From Tardiphaga sp. vice304 (GTDB lineage Bacteria; Pseudomonadota; Alphaproteobacteria; Rhizobiales; Xanthobacteraceae): 64,000 nt of DNA. The notes below the pieces were generated by a model. The model worked only from the letters and a program-made list of their open reading frames with translations, was not told where the DNA came from and did not search any database. Below, one piece after another: positions 23,110-33,755 of this stretch. The stretch is taken from positions 5,444,001 through 5,508,000 of the forward strand of contig NZ_CP041402.1 in the NCBI RefSeq assembly GCF_007018905.1. The letters run 5' to 3'. The translations under genes were made by a program, and so were the position numbers. How positions within the stretch are numbered: position 1 is the stretch's first letter; each line of letters begins with the position of its first letter.

Positions 23110-23212
23110 TGCCCTCATGGTAAGGAGCGCGTCTTCGCGCGTCTCGAACCATGAGGAGTGTGGCGCTCATCCTTCGAGACGCGGCCCAGGGGCCGCTCCC
23201 CAGGATGAGGGA
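23110..23212. repeat. intergenic palindromic repeat (family C)
   Basis: Two adjacent hairpins between pcaF and pcaH: CCTCATGGT (23113-23121) with ACCATGAGG (23148-23156), and CTCATCCT (23166-23173) with AGGATGAG (23202-23209). It lies inside what is otherwise a likely transcription unit, so it may attenuate or protect the message. Confidence 0.75.
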
Positions 23213-23213
23213 C

Positions 23214-24422
<1,209 letters not shown>

Positions 24423-24557
24423 GAAATTCTCCCTGAAGGCGCCATCCGCGTTGGACCGCCGGATTTGGCGGCTGTTGTAGGAAGGCCCAAGCGGGCCGTC
24501 AAATGCTGGCTGGGCGCCAGCGCCGCGCCGCAGGCGGGGCGGATATGCGCAAGGTAG

Positions 24558-24896
24558 CTAGGCGGCGGCCGTCTTGAAGGTGATGCGCCCCGGCTTCCCG
24601 GCGTCGCGGTTCGGCCGCATGGTGATTTCGATGTCCTGCGCGAACACCGTGAGCATTTTCATCAGCCGCTCCGCCGAATAGTCGTCGAAATCGCCGCGCA
24701 ACAGCAGCGACAGATCCGGCTGATGGATGCCCAGCAACTTGGCGGCCTTCACCTGGGTCAACCCACGGCCTTTGATCAGCCGCTGCAGTTGCGCAACGAT
24801 CTGGCTCTTCAGCAGCCGCTGTTCGGCATCCGGCAGGCCGAGATCGGCAAACACGTTGCCGCTGCTCTCGGTCGCCTCGATTTCACGCTTGTTCAT
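24558..24896 (-). CDS. HigA-type antitoxin (XRE helix-turn-helix)
   Basis: A 112-residue helix-turn-helix protein of the HTH_37 type, expected to bind the upstream toxin and repress the operon. The DNA-binding part is VAQLQRLIKGRGLTQVKAAKLLGIHQPDLSLLLRGDF (about residues 34-70), followed by SAERLMKMLTVFAQDIEITM, a sequence typical of this antitoxin class. Its ATG overlaps the toxin stop by one base. Toxin-first gene order is characteristic of HigBA. Confidence 0.9.
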   Translation of the reverse strand: MNKREIEATESSGNVFADLGLPDAEQRLLKSQIVAQLQRLIKGRGLTQVKAAKLLGIHQPDLSLLLRGDFDDYSAERLMKMLTVFAQDIEITMRPNRDAGKPGRITFKTAAA

Positions 24897-25273
24897 CAGC
24901 CTTCTCCTTGGCGGGCGCGGAAGTGCGCTTCGGCGTCGCGCAATCGCGATTTGATCAGGTCGATGTCGTGATGCGGCGTAGCGGCACCCTTTTTCGACTT
25001 CTTCTGGAAGGCGTGCAGCACGTATACGACGCCCTCGAAACGCACGGTGTAGACCGCCCTGTACGTATCGGTGTCGAAATCATCGATCAGTTCGAGGACG
25101 GAACGCCCGCCAAATCCCTTCAGCGCCTTCGCCGAATTCGGTTCGTCGCCGTCCTGAACCTGCCCCAGCGCATAACCGATCCGGTTCTGAACCTTCGCGG
25201 GGAATCGCTTCAGGTCCTTCAGGCTGGAGCCAATGAAGATACAGGCTTTTGTGTCTGGTCGATCATCGCCCAC
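24896..25273 (-). CDS. HigB/Gp49-like toxin
   Basis: A 125-residue phage-derived Gp49-like/HigB-type toxin, probably a ribosome-dependent mRNA interferase. Motifs: FIGSSLKDLKRFPAKVQNRIGYAL, KALKGFGGRSVLELIDDFDTDTYRAVYTV, and VYVLHAFQKKSKKGAATPHHDIDLIKSRL, which is the family C-terminus. The start is GTG at 25273. There is no ribosome site: the predicted promoter -10 ends only seven bases upstream, so the message is probably leaderless. Confidence 0.9.
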   Translation of the reverse strand: MGDDRPDTKACIFIGSSLKDLKRFPAKVQNRIGYALGQVQDGDEPNSAKALKGFGGRSVLELIDDFDTDTYRAVYTVRFEGVVYVLHAFQKKSKKGAATPHHDIDLIKSRLRDAEAHFRARQGEG

Positions 25274-25276
25274 AAC

Positions 25277-25304
25277 GAGATTATAGGGAAATCCCTATAA
25301 TCTC
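25277..25304 (-). promoter_or_regulatory. HigBA palindromic operator over the promoter
   Basis: A perfect 28-bp palindrome with 13-bp arms (GAGATTATAGGGA, AA, TCCCTATAATCTC) immediately upstream of the toxin start. On the minus strand it contains the -10 TATAAT (25285-25280), and TTGCGA (25308-25303) lies 17 bp upstream as a -35. It is the natural binding site for the HigA-type antitoxin and would close the promoter when bound. mutS is transcribed away from the other side and may also be touched by this control. Confidence 0.8.
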
Positions 25305-25380
25305 GCAAGATCGCTTAGGCACTGGAAAACGCCGTCCCGCCCTGTGAACTCCCGGCCTAAATTTGCTAGCGTTCGCGGCC

Positions 25381-28110
25381 ATGACGATCCAGCAAAACAT
25401 CCCGGCTCCCGAGCCCGCCGCCGTACCCGTCGAAGACACCACCAAAGTGTCGCCGATGATGGAGCAGTACCTTGAAATCAAGGCCGCCAATCCCGGCCTC
25501 TTGCTGTTCTACCGGATGGGCGATTTCTACGAGATGTTCTTCGAGGACGCCGAGACGGCATCAAGGGCGCTGGGCATCGTGCTGACCAAGCGCGGCCGTT
25601 ACCAGGGCAATGACATCGCGATGTGCGGCGTGCCGGTGGAGCGCTCCGACGATTATCTGCACCGGCTGATCGCGCTCGGCCACCGCGTCGCGGTGTGCGA
25701 GCAGATGGAGAACCCGGCCGAGGCCCGCAAGCGCGGCAACAAGAGCGTGGTGAAGCGCGACGTGGTGCGGCTGGTGACGCCGGGCACGCTGACCGAAGAC
25801 ACGCTGCTCGACGCCCGCACCAACAACTATCTGCTGACCATTGCGCGGGCGAAGGGCGCGGCCGGCGCCGACCGCATTGGCCTCGCCTGGATCGACATCT
25901 CGACCGCCGAATTCAACGTCACCGAATGCAGCGTGGCCGAGCTCGGCGCCACGCTGGCGCGGATCAATCCCAACGAGGCGGTGGTCACCGACGCGCTATA
26001 CAGTGACGCTGACATAGCCCAGTTGCTGCGCGAACTGCCGGCGGTGACGCCGGTGACCCGCGACGTGTTCGACGGCGCCACCGCGGAGCGCAGATTGTGC
26101 GACTATTTCGCCGTCGCCACGATGGACGGCTTGAGCGCGATGTCGCGGCTGGAGGCGACCGCCGCCGCCGCCGCCGTGACCTATATCGACCGCACCCAGC
26201 TCGGCAAACGCCCGCCTTTGTCGCCGCCGTCGCGCGAGGCCGCCGGCACCACGATGGCGATCGATTCCGCCACCCGCGCCAATCTCGAACTGACGCGGAC
26301 GCTATCCGGCGAACGCAAGGGATCCTTGCTCGATGCCATCGACGGCACCGTCACCGCCGCGGGCTCCCGCCTCCTCGCACAGCGCCTTGCGGCGCCGCTC
26401 ACCGACGCTGCCGCGATCGGGCGCAGGCTCGACGCGGTCGCGGTGTTCGTAACTGATGCCGGCGTGCGCGACGATATTCGTTCGGCACTGAAGGCCGCGC
26501 CCGACATGTCGCGCGCGCTGGCGCGGCTCGCCGTCGGCCGCGGCGGCCCGCGCGATCTCGCCGCACTGCGCGACGGCGTGCTCGCCGCCGACCAGGTGCT
26601 GGCGCGGCTGGCTGTGATCGACAACCTGCCGACCGACATCACGGCCGCGATGGACGCGCTGCGCCGGCCGTCGCGCGACCTGGCCCGCACTTTTTCTCGC
26701 GCCCTCGCCGACGAGCTGCCGCTGCAAAAGCGCGACGGCGGCTTCGTCCGCGAAGGCTTTGAGCCCGCGCTCGACGAGACCCGCAATCTGCGTGATGCCT
26801 CGCGCCTCGTGGTCGCCGCGATGCAGGCGCGCTACGCCGACGACTGCGGCGTCAAGGGCCTGAAAATCCGCCACAACAACGTGCTCGGCTACTTCGTCGA
26901 GGTCACCGCGCAGCACGGCGACAGACTGATGACGCCGCCGCTCAACGCCACCTTCATCCACCGCCAGACGCTGGCCGGTCAGACCCGCTTCACGACCGCC
27001 GAACTCGGCGAGATCGAAGCCAGGATTGCGAACGCCGGCGACCGCGCGCTTGGCCTCGAACTCGAAATCTTCGAGCGCCTGGCACTGATGGTCGCCGACG
27101 ACGCCGACGATCTGCATGCCGCAGCACACGCCTTCGCGCTGCTCGACGTCGCGACCGCCCTGGCCAAGCTCGCGATCGACGACAACTATGTCCGCCCCGA
27201 AGTCGATGATTCGCTGGGCTTCGCCATCGAGGGCGGCCGCCATCCCGTGGTCGAGCAGGCGCTGCGCCGCGACGGCCATCCCTTCATTGCCAATGCCTGC
27301 GACCTGTCGCCGGGGCCGGCGCAGAAATCCGGCCAGATCTGGCTGATCACCGGCCCCAACATGGCCGGTAAATCGACGTTCCTGCGGCAGAACGCGCTGA
27401 TCGCGCTGTTGGCGCAGATCGGGTCTTACGTGCCGGCGGGGCGCGCGCGGATCGGCATCGTCGACCGATTGTTCTCGCGCGTCGGCGCCGCCGACGATCT
27501 GGCGCGCGGCCGCTCCACCTTCATGGTGGAGATGGTCGAGACCGCGGTGATCCTGAATCAGGCCTCGGAGCGCGCGCTCGTCATCCTCGACGAAATCGGG
27601 AGGGGCACCGCGACTTTCGACGGTCTGTCGATCGCCTGGGCGGCGATCGAGCACCTGCACGAGTCAAACCGCTGCCGCTCGCTGTTCGCGACGCATTATC
27701 ACGAGCTCACCGCGCTCTCCGCCAAACTGCCGCGATTGTTCAACGCCACCGTCCGCGTCAAGGAATGGCATGGCGACGTGGTGTTCCTGCACGAGGTGCT
27801 GCCCGGCTCGGCGGACCGCTCCTACGGCATCCAGGTCGCCAAGCTCGCCGGCCTGCCGGCCGCGGTGATCGCGCGCGCCAAGTCGGTGCTGGCCAAGCTG
27901 GAAGCGCAGGACCGCGGCCAGAATACGAGGGCGCTGATGGACGACCTGCCTTTGTTCGCCATCCCCTCCCGCGCCGCCGCGGAGCCCGCGCCGCCGACCG
28001 AGGCCGAAGCGCTGATTGCGGCCCTCGCCGCGATCCACCCCGACGAATTGTCGCCGCGCGAGGCGCTGGAGGCGCTTTATGCGCTGAAGGCCAAGCTGCC
28101 GAAGGGGTAA
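25381..28110 (+). CDS. mutS: DNA mismatch repair protein MutS
   Basis: A 909-residue mismatch-recognition ATPase. Domain I has [19 protein letters not shown] with the Phe-x-Glu mismatch-contacting motif. Connector, core and clamp domains follow, then the ATPase with Walker [15 protein letters not shown], Walker [19 protein letters not shown] and [11 protein letters not shown]. The C-terminal helix-turn-helix segment is present. ATG 25381 (MTIQQNI) is preferred to the upstream in-frame 25363. It is convergent with a membrane-protein gene with a one-base gap. Length and motifs match MutS1. Confidence 0.98.
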   Translation: MTIQQNIPAPEPAAVPVEDTTKVSPMMEQYLEIKAANPGLLLFYRMGDFYEMFFEDAETASRALGIVLTKRGRYQGNDIAMCGVPVERSDDYLHRLIALGHRVAVCEQMENPAEARKRGNKSVVKRDVVRLVTPGTLTEDTLLDARTNNYLLTIARAKGAAGADRIGLAWIDISTAEFNVTECSVAELGATLARINPNEAVVTDALYSDADIAQLLRELPAVTPVTRDVFDGATAERRLCDYFAVATMDGLSAMSRLEATAAAAAVTYIDRTQLGKRPPLSPPSREAAGTTMAIDSATRANLELTRTLSGERKGSLLDAIDGTVTAAGSRLLAQRLAAPLTDAAAIGRRLDAVAVFVTDAGVRDDIRSALKAAPDMSRALARLAVGRGGPRDLAALRDGVLAADQVLARLAVIDNLPTDITAAMDALRRPSRDLARTFSRALADELPLQKRDGGFVREGFEPALDETRNLRDASRLVVAAMQARYADDCGVKGLKIRHNNVLGYFVEVTAQHGDRLMTPPLNATFIHRQTLAGQTRFTTAELGEIEARIANAGDRALGLELEIFERLALMVADDADDLHAAAHAFALLDVATALAKLAIDDNYVRPEVDDSLGFAIEGGRHPVVEQALRRDGHPFIANACDLSPGPAQKSGQIWLITGPNMAGKSTFLRQNALIALLAQIGSYVPAGRARIGIVDRLFSRVGAADDLARGRSTFMVEMVETAVILNQASERALVILDEIGRGTATFDGLSIAWAAIEHLHESNRCRSLFATHYHELTALSAKLPRLFNATVRVKEWHGDVVFLHEVLPGSADRSYGIQVAKLAGLPAAVIARAKSVLAKLEAQDRGQNTRALMDDLPLFAIPSRAAAEPAPPTEAEALIAALAAIHPDELSPREALEALYALKAKLPKG

Positions 28111-28111
28111 G

Positions 28112-28924
28112 TTACACAGCGCCCCTGCGTCGCCGCCCCCACGTCCACAGCGCCAGATTCCACGCCACGCAGATCGCCAGCGCGAGGCTCAACGCCAGCG
28201 CGGATTCCAGCCGCACCGCGGTGAGGTGCAACGCCACGATCGACAGGCCGAAGCCCATCAGGCCCCAGCCGCCATTGGCGATCACCGCGGCGGTAGCGGG
28301 CCCGCCGATGCGCGGCTGCAGCAGCAGCATCAGGCTGGTCAGCACCACCGGGTACAGCGCGAGAATGCCGCTGCCGGCCGGCCCGATGGTCGATGACAGC
28401 GTCACCACGGTCGCCACCAGCGAGGCCACCAGCGCGGCGCGCAGCGGGATATCGTACCAGCGCCGGACGATCACCGGCATCTTCACATGACGAAACCGCG
28501 CCATCAGCGGCAGCACGATGGCGAAGGCGACTGCATTGACGGCGATGCCCGACATCAGCGACCACTCGGTACTTCGCACCACAGCCGCCAGCGCGAACCA
28601 CACCAGTACCGCCGCGCCGAGGCTGACCACGGTGCTGCAGCGCTGCGCCAACCACACATAGGTCAGCGCGAGAGACATGGTGGCGGCGTTGACTGGCAGG
28701 CTGGCCAGCGCGCCCTGCGCGATGAAAGCGGCATCGTGGTCCAGCGCGAGAAACACGTAGGACGGCCCGGCGGAGATCGGCAGCGTCGCCACCAGTGCAC
28801 CGATCACCGGACCGGAGCGTTCGGTGATGATCGAGGCGGTGACGACGAAGGCCGCGGTCACCGCCATGCGCAGCAGCAGCGTCAGCGCGACAGCGAGGTC
28901 GGGAGGGATAAGATCGGCAGGCAT
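28112..28924 (-). CDS. multi-pass membrane protein, unknown function
   Basis: A 270-residue hydrophobic protein with about eight to nine membrane segments. Recognisable stretches include IITERSGPVIGALVATLPISAGPSY, in the style of small permease-like families, and GILALYPVVLTSLMLLLQPRIGG; no catalytic motif is present. ATG 28924 is chosen over an adjacent upstream TTG. The stop is one base from the mutS stop, so the genes are tightly convergent. Transport is plausible, but no family was recognised with certainty. Confidence 0.75.
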   Translation of the reverse strand: MPADLIPPDLAVALTLLLRMAVTAAFVVTASIITERSGPVIGALVATLPISAGPSYVFLALDHDAAFIAQGALASLPVNAATMSLALTYVWLAQRCSTVVSLGAAVLVWFALAAVVRSTEWSLMSGIAVNAVAFAIVLPLMARFRHVKMPVIVRRWYDIPLRAALVASLVATVVTLSSTIGPAGSGILALYPVVLTSLMLLLQPRIGGPATAAVIANGGWGLMGFGLSIVALHLTAVRLESALALSLALAICVAWNLALWTWGRRRRGAV

Positions 28925-28940
28925 CAAGGCAACGGCACTT

Positions 28941-29096
28941 TCTCACCCTCCCCTTTTGAGGGGGAGGGTCGGCGCCCGGCACGCGAAGCGTGACGGACGT
29001 CGGGGTGGGGTGACAGGGGCAGCGGCGGATCTGAACACCCACCCCACCCCGACGCGCGCTTCGCGCGCATCGACCCTCCCCCTCCAGGGGAGGGTA
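28941..29096. repeat. family A-like palindromic repeat (CCCTCC variant)
   Basis: Inverted units CACCCTCCCCTTTTGAGGGGGAGGGTC and GTCGGGGTGGGG, then CCACCCCGAC, GCGCGCTTCGCGCGC and CCCTCCCCCTCCAGGGGAGGG. Same two-unit design as the other family A copies but with a different stem sequence. It fills most of the 324-bp gap before glnD; the remaining 150 bp (29097-29248) show no gene. Confidence 0.8.
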
Positions 29097-29248
29097 AGCG
29101 CCGCCGCTATCGACACCTTGCGGTTCAACTCCGATACCTCGCCGAAATCCGAACAACACCAGTTCGTTAAGTGAATTGACCGGGATCGGACGACGATATG
29201 TCACATTGCCCGTGACAGCGCCCGCGCCGTCCGATATCCCGGCTAGTC

Positions 29249-32038
29249 ATGGAAACTGCAATCGCCACGCGCCCATCGGCCGACCCCCGTTTCGACACGT
29301 TGCGCATCACCGCCGCGATCGACGCGCTGGCCGCCGAGCATCGCGGCCGCCACGATTTGTTTCGCGCCGCCGTCGCCAAGCTTTTGAAGGCTGAGTTGCT
29401 GGCCGCGCGGCAGGCTGCCGAGACCATTTTGTTGAAGGACCGCCACGGCCGGCGCTGCGCCGAGACTTTGTGCTACGTGCAGGACCAGATCATCCGCATG
29501 CTGTTCGCCTCGGCGACCAAACATCTCTATCCCTCGACCAATCATTCCACCGCCGAGCGCATGGCGGTGGTCTCCACCGGCGGCTATGGCCGCGGGCTGA
29601 TGGCGCCGGAGAGCGACATCGATCTGCTGTTCATCCTGCCCTACAAGCAGACCGCCTGGGGCGAACAGGTCGCCGAAGTGATCCTGTATTGCCTGTGGGA
29701 CATGGGGCTCAAGGTCGGCCACGCCACCCGCTCGGTCGACGAGTCGATCCGCCAGTCGCGCGCCGACATGACGATCCGCACCGGCATCCTGGAGGCGCGC
29801 TTCCTCACCGGCGACCAGGCTTTGTTCGACGAGCTGATGACCCGCTTCGACGCCGAGGTGGTGCAGGGCACCGCGACCGAATTCGTCGCGGCCAAGCTCG
29901 CCGAGCGCGAGGAGCGCCACCGCCGCGGCGGCCAGTCGCGCTATCTGGTCGAGCCCAACGTCAAGGACGGCAAGGGCGGGCTGCGCGACATGCACACCCT
30001 GTTCTGGATCGCGAAATACGTCTACCGCGTCCGCGATACCAAGGAACTGCTGGCGCGCGGCGTGTTCGACGCACATGAATACCGCGTCTTCAAGCGCTGC
30101 GAGGACTTTCTCTGGACGGTGCGCTGCAACATCCACTTCGTCACCAATCGCCCGGAAGAGCGATTGTCGTTCGACCTGCAGCGCGATATCGCGGTCCGGC
30201 TCGGCTACACCTCGCATCCCGGCATGCAGGACGTCGAGCGCTTCATGAAGCACTACTTCCTGATCGCCAAGCAGGTCGGCGACCTCACCGCGATCCTGTG
30301 CGCCAAGCTGGAAGACCAGCAGACCAAGCCGGTGCCGGCTTTGAGCCGGATGATGGCCAAGCTGCGGCCCGATTTGCAACGCCGCCGCGTGCCGGGCTCG
30401 GATGCCTTCATCATCGACAACAACCGCATCAACCTTGCCGCGCCCGACGTGTTCAAGGAAGACCCGGTCAACCTGATCCGGCTTTTTCGCCTCGCACAGA
30501 AGAACAACCTCGCCTTCCATCCCGACGCGATGCGCGCCGCGACCCGCTCGCTGCGGCTGATCAATGCCGAGATGCGCGAGGATCCCGAAGCCAACGCGCT
30601 GTTCATGGAGATCCTGACCTCGGACAATGCCGAGACCGTGCTGCGGCGAATGAACGAGGCCGGCGTGCTCGGCCATTTCATCCGCTCGTTCGGCCGCATC
30701 GTTTCGATGATGCAGTTCAACATGTACCACCACTACACGGTGGACGAGCACCTGCTGCGCTGCGTCGGAATCCTGCAGGAGATCGAGCGCGGCGGCAATG
30801 ACGAGTTCGTGGTCGCCTCCGACCTGATGCGCAAGATCCAGCCCGAGCACCGCGCGGTGATCTACATCACGGTGTTGCTGCACGACGTCGCCAAGGGCCA
30901 GCCGGAAGATCACTCGATCGCCGGCGCCAAGGTAGCACGACGGCTGTGCCCGCGGCTCGGCTTCAACGCCGCCGACACCGAACTGGTGGCGTGGCTGATC
31001 GAGGAACATTTGACCATGTCCACAGTAGCGCAGTCGCGCGACCTGTCGGACTCAAAGACGATAGAGAACTTCGCCGCCGTGGTGCAGTCGGTGGAGCAAA
31101 TGAAGCTGCTGACGATCCTCACCACCGCCGACATCCGCGGCGTCGGTCCCGGCGTCTGGAACGGCTGGAAGGCGCAATTGCTGCGCACGCTGTATTACGA
31201 GACCGAGCCGGTGCTGACCGGCGGCTTCTCCGAGGTCAACCGCGCCCAGCGCATCGCGGTGGCGCAGGCGGAATTCCGCCGCGTCTTCACCGAATGGCCG
31301 GAGCAGGAGCTCAACGCCTATATCTCCAGGCATTATCCGGCGTACTGGCTCAAGGTCGAACTGGGCCGCAAGATCCGCCACGCCCGCTTCCTGCGGGCCT
31401 CCGAGGAGGCCGGCCATAAGCTCGCGATCAATGTCGGCTTCGACGAGGCCCGCGCCGTTACCGAACTCACCATTCTGGCGGTCGACCATCCCTGGCTGCT
31501 GTCGATCATCGCCGGCGCCTGTGCCGCGGCCGGCGCCAACATCGTCGATGCACAGATCTACACCACGACGGATGGCCGCGCGCTCGATACCATCGCGATC
31601 TCCCGGGAATACGACCGCGACGACGACGAGGCGCGCCGCGCGACCCGGATCGGCGACATGATCGAGGACGTGCTGGAGGGCAAGTTGCGGCTGCCGGAAA
31701 CCGTCGCCAAGCGCGCGGCGTCGAAGGGCAAGCTGAAGCCGTTCGTGGTCGAGCCGGAAGTCACGCTGAACAACAACTGGTCGGACCGCTACACCGTGAT
31801 CGAGGTTTCCGGCCTCGACCGCCCCGGCCTGTTGTACCAGCTCACCACCTCGATCTCGAAGCTCAACCTCAACATCGCCTCGGCCCATGTCGCGACCTTC
31901 GGCGAGCGCGCCCGCGACGTGTTCTACGTCACGGATCTTTTGGGCGCGCAGATCAACGCGCCCACGCGGCAGGCCGCGATCAAGCGCGCACTGATCCATC
32001 TGTTGGCGCATGGCGACGCCGCGGAGCATTCGGCGTAA
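29249..32038 (+). CDS. glnD: bifunctional [PII] uridylyltransferase/uridylyl-removing enzyme
   Basis: Nitrogen-status sensor that uridylylates and deuridylylates PII proteins. The 929-residue protein has an N-terminal nucleotidyltransferase domain (GGYGRGLMAPESDIDLLF, about residues 112-129), a GlnD helical region with KDGKGGLRDMHTLFWIAKY, and an HD domain (VLLHDVAKGQPEDHSIAG, about residues 545-570). Two C-terminal ACT domains for glutamine sensing follow (LTILAVDHPWLLSIIAGACA and VSGLDRPGLLYQLTTSISKL). The start is ATG 29249. The closeness to mutS looks like a conserved arrangement in this bacterial group (from memory). Confidence 0.98.
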   Translation: METAIATRPSADPRFDTLRITAAIDALAAEHRGRHDLFRAAVAKLLKAELLAARQAAETILLKDRHGRRCAETLCYVQDQIIRMLFASATKHLYPSTNHSTAERMAVVSTGGYGRGLMAPESDIDLLFILPYKQTAWGEQVAEVILYCLWDMGLKVGHATRSVDESIRQSRADMTIRTGILEARFLTGDQALFDELMTRFDAEVVQGTATEFVAAKLAEREERHRRGGQSRYLVEPNVKDGKGGLRDMHTLFWIAKYVYRVRDTKELLARGVFDAHEYRVFKRCEDFLWTVRCNIHFVTNRPEERLSFDLQRDIAVRLGYTSHPGMQDVERFMKHYFLIAKQVGDLTAILCAKLEDQQTKPVPALSRMMAKLRPDLQRRRVPGSDAFIIDNNRINLAAPDVFKEDPVNLIRLFRLAQKNNLAFHPDAMRAATRSLRLINAEMREDPEANALFMEILTSDNAETVLRRMNEAGVLGHFIRSFGRIVSMMQFNMYHHYTVDEHLLRCVGILQEIERGGNDEFVVASDLMRKIQPEHRAVIYITVLLHDVAKGQPEDHSIAGAKVARRLCPRLGFNAADTELVAWLIEEHLTMSTVAQSRDLSDSKTIENFAAVVQSVEQMKLLTILTTADIRGVGPGVWNGWKAQLLRTLYYETEPVLTGGFSEVNRAQRIAVAQAEFRRVFTEWPEQELNAYISRHYPAYWLKVELGRKIRHARFLRASEEAGHKLAINVGFDEARAVTELTILAVDHPWLLSIIAGACAAAGANIVDAQIYTTTDGRALDTIAISREYDRDDDEARRATRIGDMIEDVLEGKLRLPETVAKRAASKGKLKPFVVEPEVTLNNNWSDRYTVIEVSGLDRPGLLYQLTTSISKLNLNIASAHVATFGERARDVFYVTDLLGAQINAPTRQAAIKRALIHLLAHGDAAEHSA

Positions 32039-32043
32039 GCTCT

Positions 32044-32194
32044 TGTCATTCCGGGGCGCGAGCGCGCCAGCAGCGAGCGAACCTCAGCCACTCCAATTGG
32101 AGTGGCGGGGAATCTCGACATGAGACGATGAACATTTCGGGATTCCGGGTCTGCGCCATCCGGCTTCGCCGTCTGTCACATCCCGGAATGACAG
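32044..32194. repeat. family B palindromic repeat with nested 20-bp palindrome
   Basis: Outer arms TGTCATTCCGGGGCG and ATCCCGGAATGACA. Inside the left half is the perfect palindrome GCCACTCCAATTGGAGTGGC at 32087-32106, absent from the plain copy at 12223. It lies between glnD and the tetR operator. Confidence 0.85.
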
Positions 32195-32299
32195 TGTGCC
32201 CGCCGCCCCGTCGCCCCGTCGCCGTCCAGCGCCAGCCGTGGCATGCGGGCGAGGTCGGCGCACCGGCAGCCCTTTTCAAAGCCAACCTGCAACAAATAC

Positions 32300-32314
32300 T
32301 AGACGACCGGTCTA
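32300..32314 (+). promoter_or_regulatory. operator-like box upstream of tetR (NemR-box type)
   Basis: TAGACGACCGGTCTA, inverted arms TAGAC/GTCTA, 20 bp before the repressor start. Fourteen bases recur exactly in front of the DJ-1 gene at 32987-33000. It resembles the TAGAC..GGTCTA operator of E. coli NemR. Confidence 0.7.
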
Positions 32315-32334
32315 ATACATCCTATACACGCCGC

Positions 32335-32940
32335 ATGAAGCAGTCGATCGGCTATGAACCCGCGGATGTCCGGCAGGGTATCCTTGAAACCGGCCAACGC
32401 ATCATGGCCGCCAAGGGGTTTTCTGCGGTCGGCCTGAACGAGATCCTGAGCAGCGCCGGCGTGCCTAAGGGGTCATTCTACCATTATTTCGGATCGAAGG
32501 AGGCGTTCGGCGAGGCGCTGCTGGAGAGCTATTTCAAGGACTATCTCGCCGAGATCGATGCGACGCTCCAACTGCCCGGCCAGACGATGGCGCAGCGCCT
32601 GATGAATTACTTTCAGCAGTTTCGGCAAACCCAGTCGCAGCTCGATTGTCAGGGCAAGTGTCTGGCGGTGAAGCTGGGCGCGGAGGTCGCGGACCTGTCG
32701 GAAACGATGCGGGCGGCGCTGAACCGCGGCACGGCAGGGATCATCGACCGGCTCGGACGGGCCATCGAGACGGGCTTGAAGGAAGGTTCGCTGTCGGTCA
32801 GGGGCCAGCCCCGTGAGGTGGCGCAAAGCCTGTATCAGTCGTGGCTCGGTGCCAGCGTGATGGCCAAGATCGTGCGCACGACCGACCCGTTCGACGCCGC
32901 GCAGAGGACCACCCGCGAGATCCTGCATCTGTCGTCCTGA
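32335..32940 (+). CDS. TetR-family repressor, NemR-like
   Basis: A 201-residue TetR-type regulator. The helix-turn-helix is MAAKGFSAVGLNEILSSAGVPKGSFYHYF (about residues 24-52) and the core continues SKEAFGEALLESYF. The ligand domain holds LDCQGKCLAVKLGAEVADLSETMR; Cys109 aligns with the redox-sensing Cys106 of E. coli NemR in the same CL-VKL-AEV-DLSE-MR context, so sensing of electrophiles or hypochlorite is plausible. ATG 32335 lies just after an operator-like box, suggesting autorepression. The DJ-1 gene downstream has the same box and is its likely target. Confidence 0.9.
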   Translation: MKQSIGYEPADVRQGILETGQRIMAAKGFSAVGLNEILSSAGVPKGSFYHYFGSKEAFGEALLESYFKDYLAEIDATLQLPGQTMAQRLMNYFQQFRQTQSQLDCQGKCLAVKLGAEVADLSETMRAALNRGTAGIIDRLGRAIETGLKEGSLSVRGQPREVAQSLYQSWLGASVMAKIVRTTDPFDAAQRTTREILHLSS

Positions 32941-32985
32941 CCGACGGACAACGCAACGCCATCGGGGACAACTGTTCCCGATTGA

Positions 32986-33000
32986 AAGACGACCGGTCTA
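32986..33000 (+). promoter_or_regulatory. second operator-like box, upstream of DJ-1 gene
   Basis: AAGACGACCGGTCTA shares 14 consecutive bases with the box at 32300-32314 and lies 27 bp before the DJ-1/PfpI start, a position suited to repression by the adjacent NemR-like protein. Confidence 0.7.
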
Positions 33001-33027
33001 CTAAAACCTTACCAATGGAGAACTGAC

Positions 33028-33717
33028 ATGAAGATTTTGATGGTCCTGACCTCGCATGACGAACTCGGCAGCACCGGCCGCAAGACCGGTTTCTGGCTCG
33101 AAGAGCTGGCCGCGCCGTATTATGCGTTCCTCGATGCCGGCGCCGAGATCGTGCTGGCCTCGCCCAAGGGCGGCCAGCCGCCGCTCGATCCGAAGAGCAA
33201 CGAGCCGGACAGCCAGACCGACCTGACGCGCCGCTTCGAGGCCGATGCCAAGGCCAAGGCCCAGCTCGCCGGCACGCTGCGCCTCGACATCGTCGCGCAG
33301 GCCGACTTCGACACCGTGTTCTATCCCGGCGGTCACGGCCCGTTGTGGGATCTTGCCGAAGACAAGAACTCGATCGCCCTGATCGAATCCTTCGTCGCCG
33401 CCGGTAAGCCCGTCGCGCTGGTCTGCCACGCGCCGGGCGTGCTTCGTCACGTCAAGACGCCGGACGGCAAGCCATTGGTCGAAGGCAAAAAGGTCACCGG
33501 CTTCACCAACACCGAGGAAGCTGCCGTTGGCTTGACCGAGATTGTGCCGTTCCTGGTCGAGGACGAGTTGAAGGCCAAGGGCGGCCTCTACTCCAAGGGA
33601 GCGGACTGGGGCTCCTATGTTTTGACCGACGGCCTGCTGATCACCGGCCAGAACCCGGCGTCGTCCGGCCCGGCGGCGAAGGTGCTGCTCGAGCAATTGG
33701 CCGGCCGCGCGAAGTAA
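33028..33717 (+). CDS. DJ-1/PfpI-family protein, Hsp31/glyoxalase III-like
   Basis: A 229-residue class I glutamine-amidotransferase-fold protein. It has the nucleophilic-elbow Cys133-His134 in KPVALVCHAPGVLRHV and the conserved acidic residue in GRKTGFWLEELAAPY. The third signature is FDTVFYPGGHGPLWDL. These match the Hsp31-like branch that converts methylglyoxal to lactate without glutathione. GGAG lies 7 nt before ATG 33028. Placed under a NemR-like repressor box, it is probably induced by reactive aldehydes. A general chaperone or deglycase role is the main alternative. Confidence 0.9.
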   Translation: MKILMVLTSHDELGSTGRKTGFWLEELAAPYYAFLDAGAEIVLASPKGGQPPLDPKSNEPDSQTDLTRRFEADAKAKAQLAGTLRLDIVAQADFDTVFYPGGHGPLWDLAEDKNSIALIESFVAAGKPVALVCHAPGVLRHVKTPDGKPLVEGKKVTGFTNTEEAAVGLTEIVPFLVEDELKAKGGLYSKGADWGSYVLTDGLLITGQNPASSGPAAKVLLEQLAGRAK

Positions 33718-33723
33718 AACGCA

Positions 33724-33755
33724 ATCCGCCGCGGCACCTGAAAGCCGCGGCGGAT
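33724..33755 (+). terminator. hairpin downstream of DJ-1 gene
   Basis: Perfect 11-bp stem ATCCGCCGCGG (33724-33734) and CCGCGGCGGAT (33745-33755) with a 10-nt loop. There is no T-run, so termination is probable but not certain. Confidence 0.55.
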
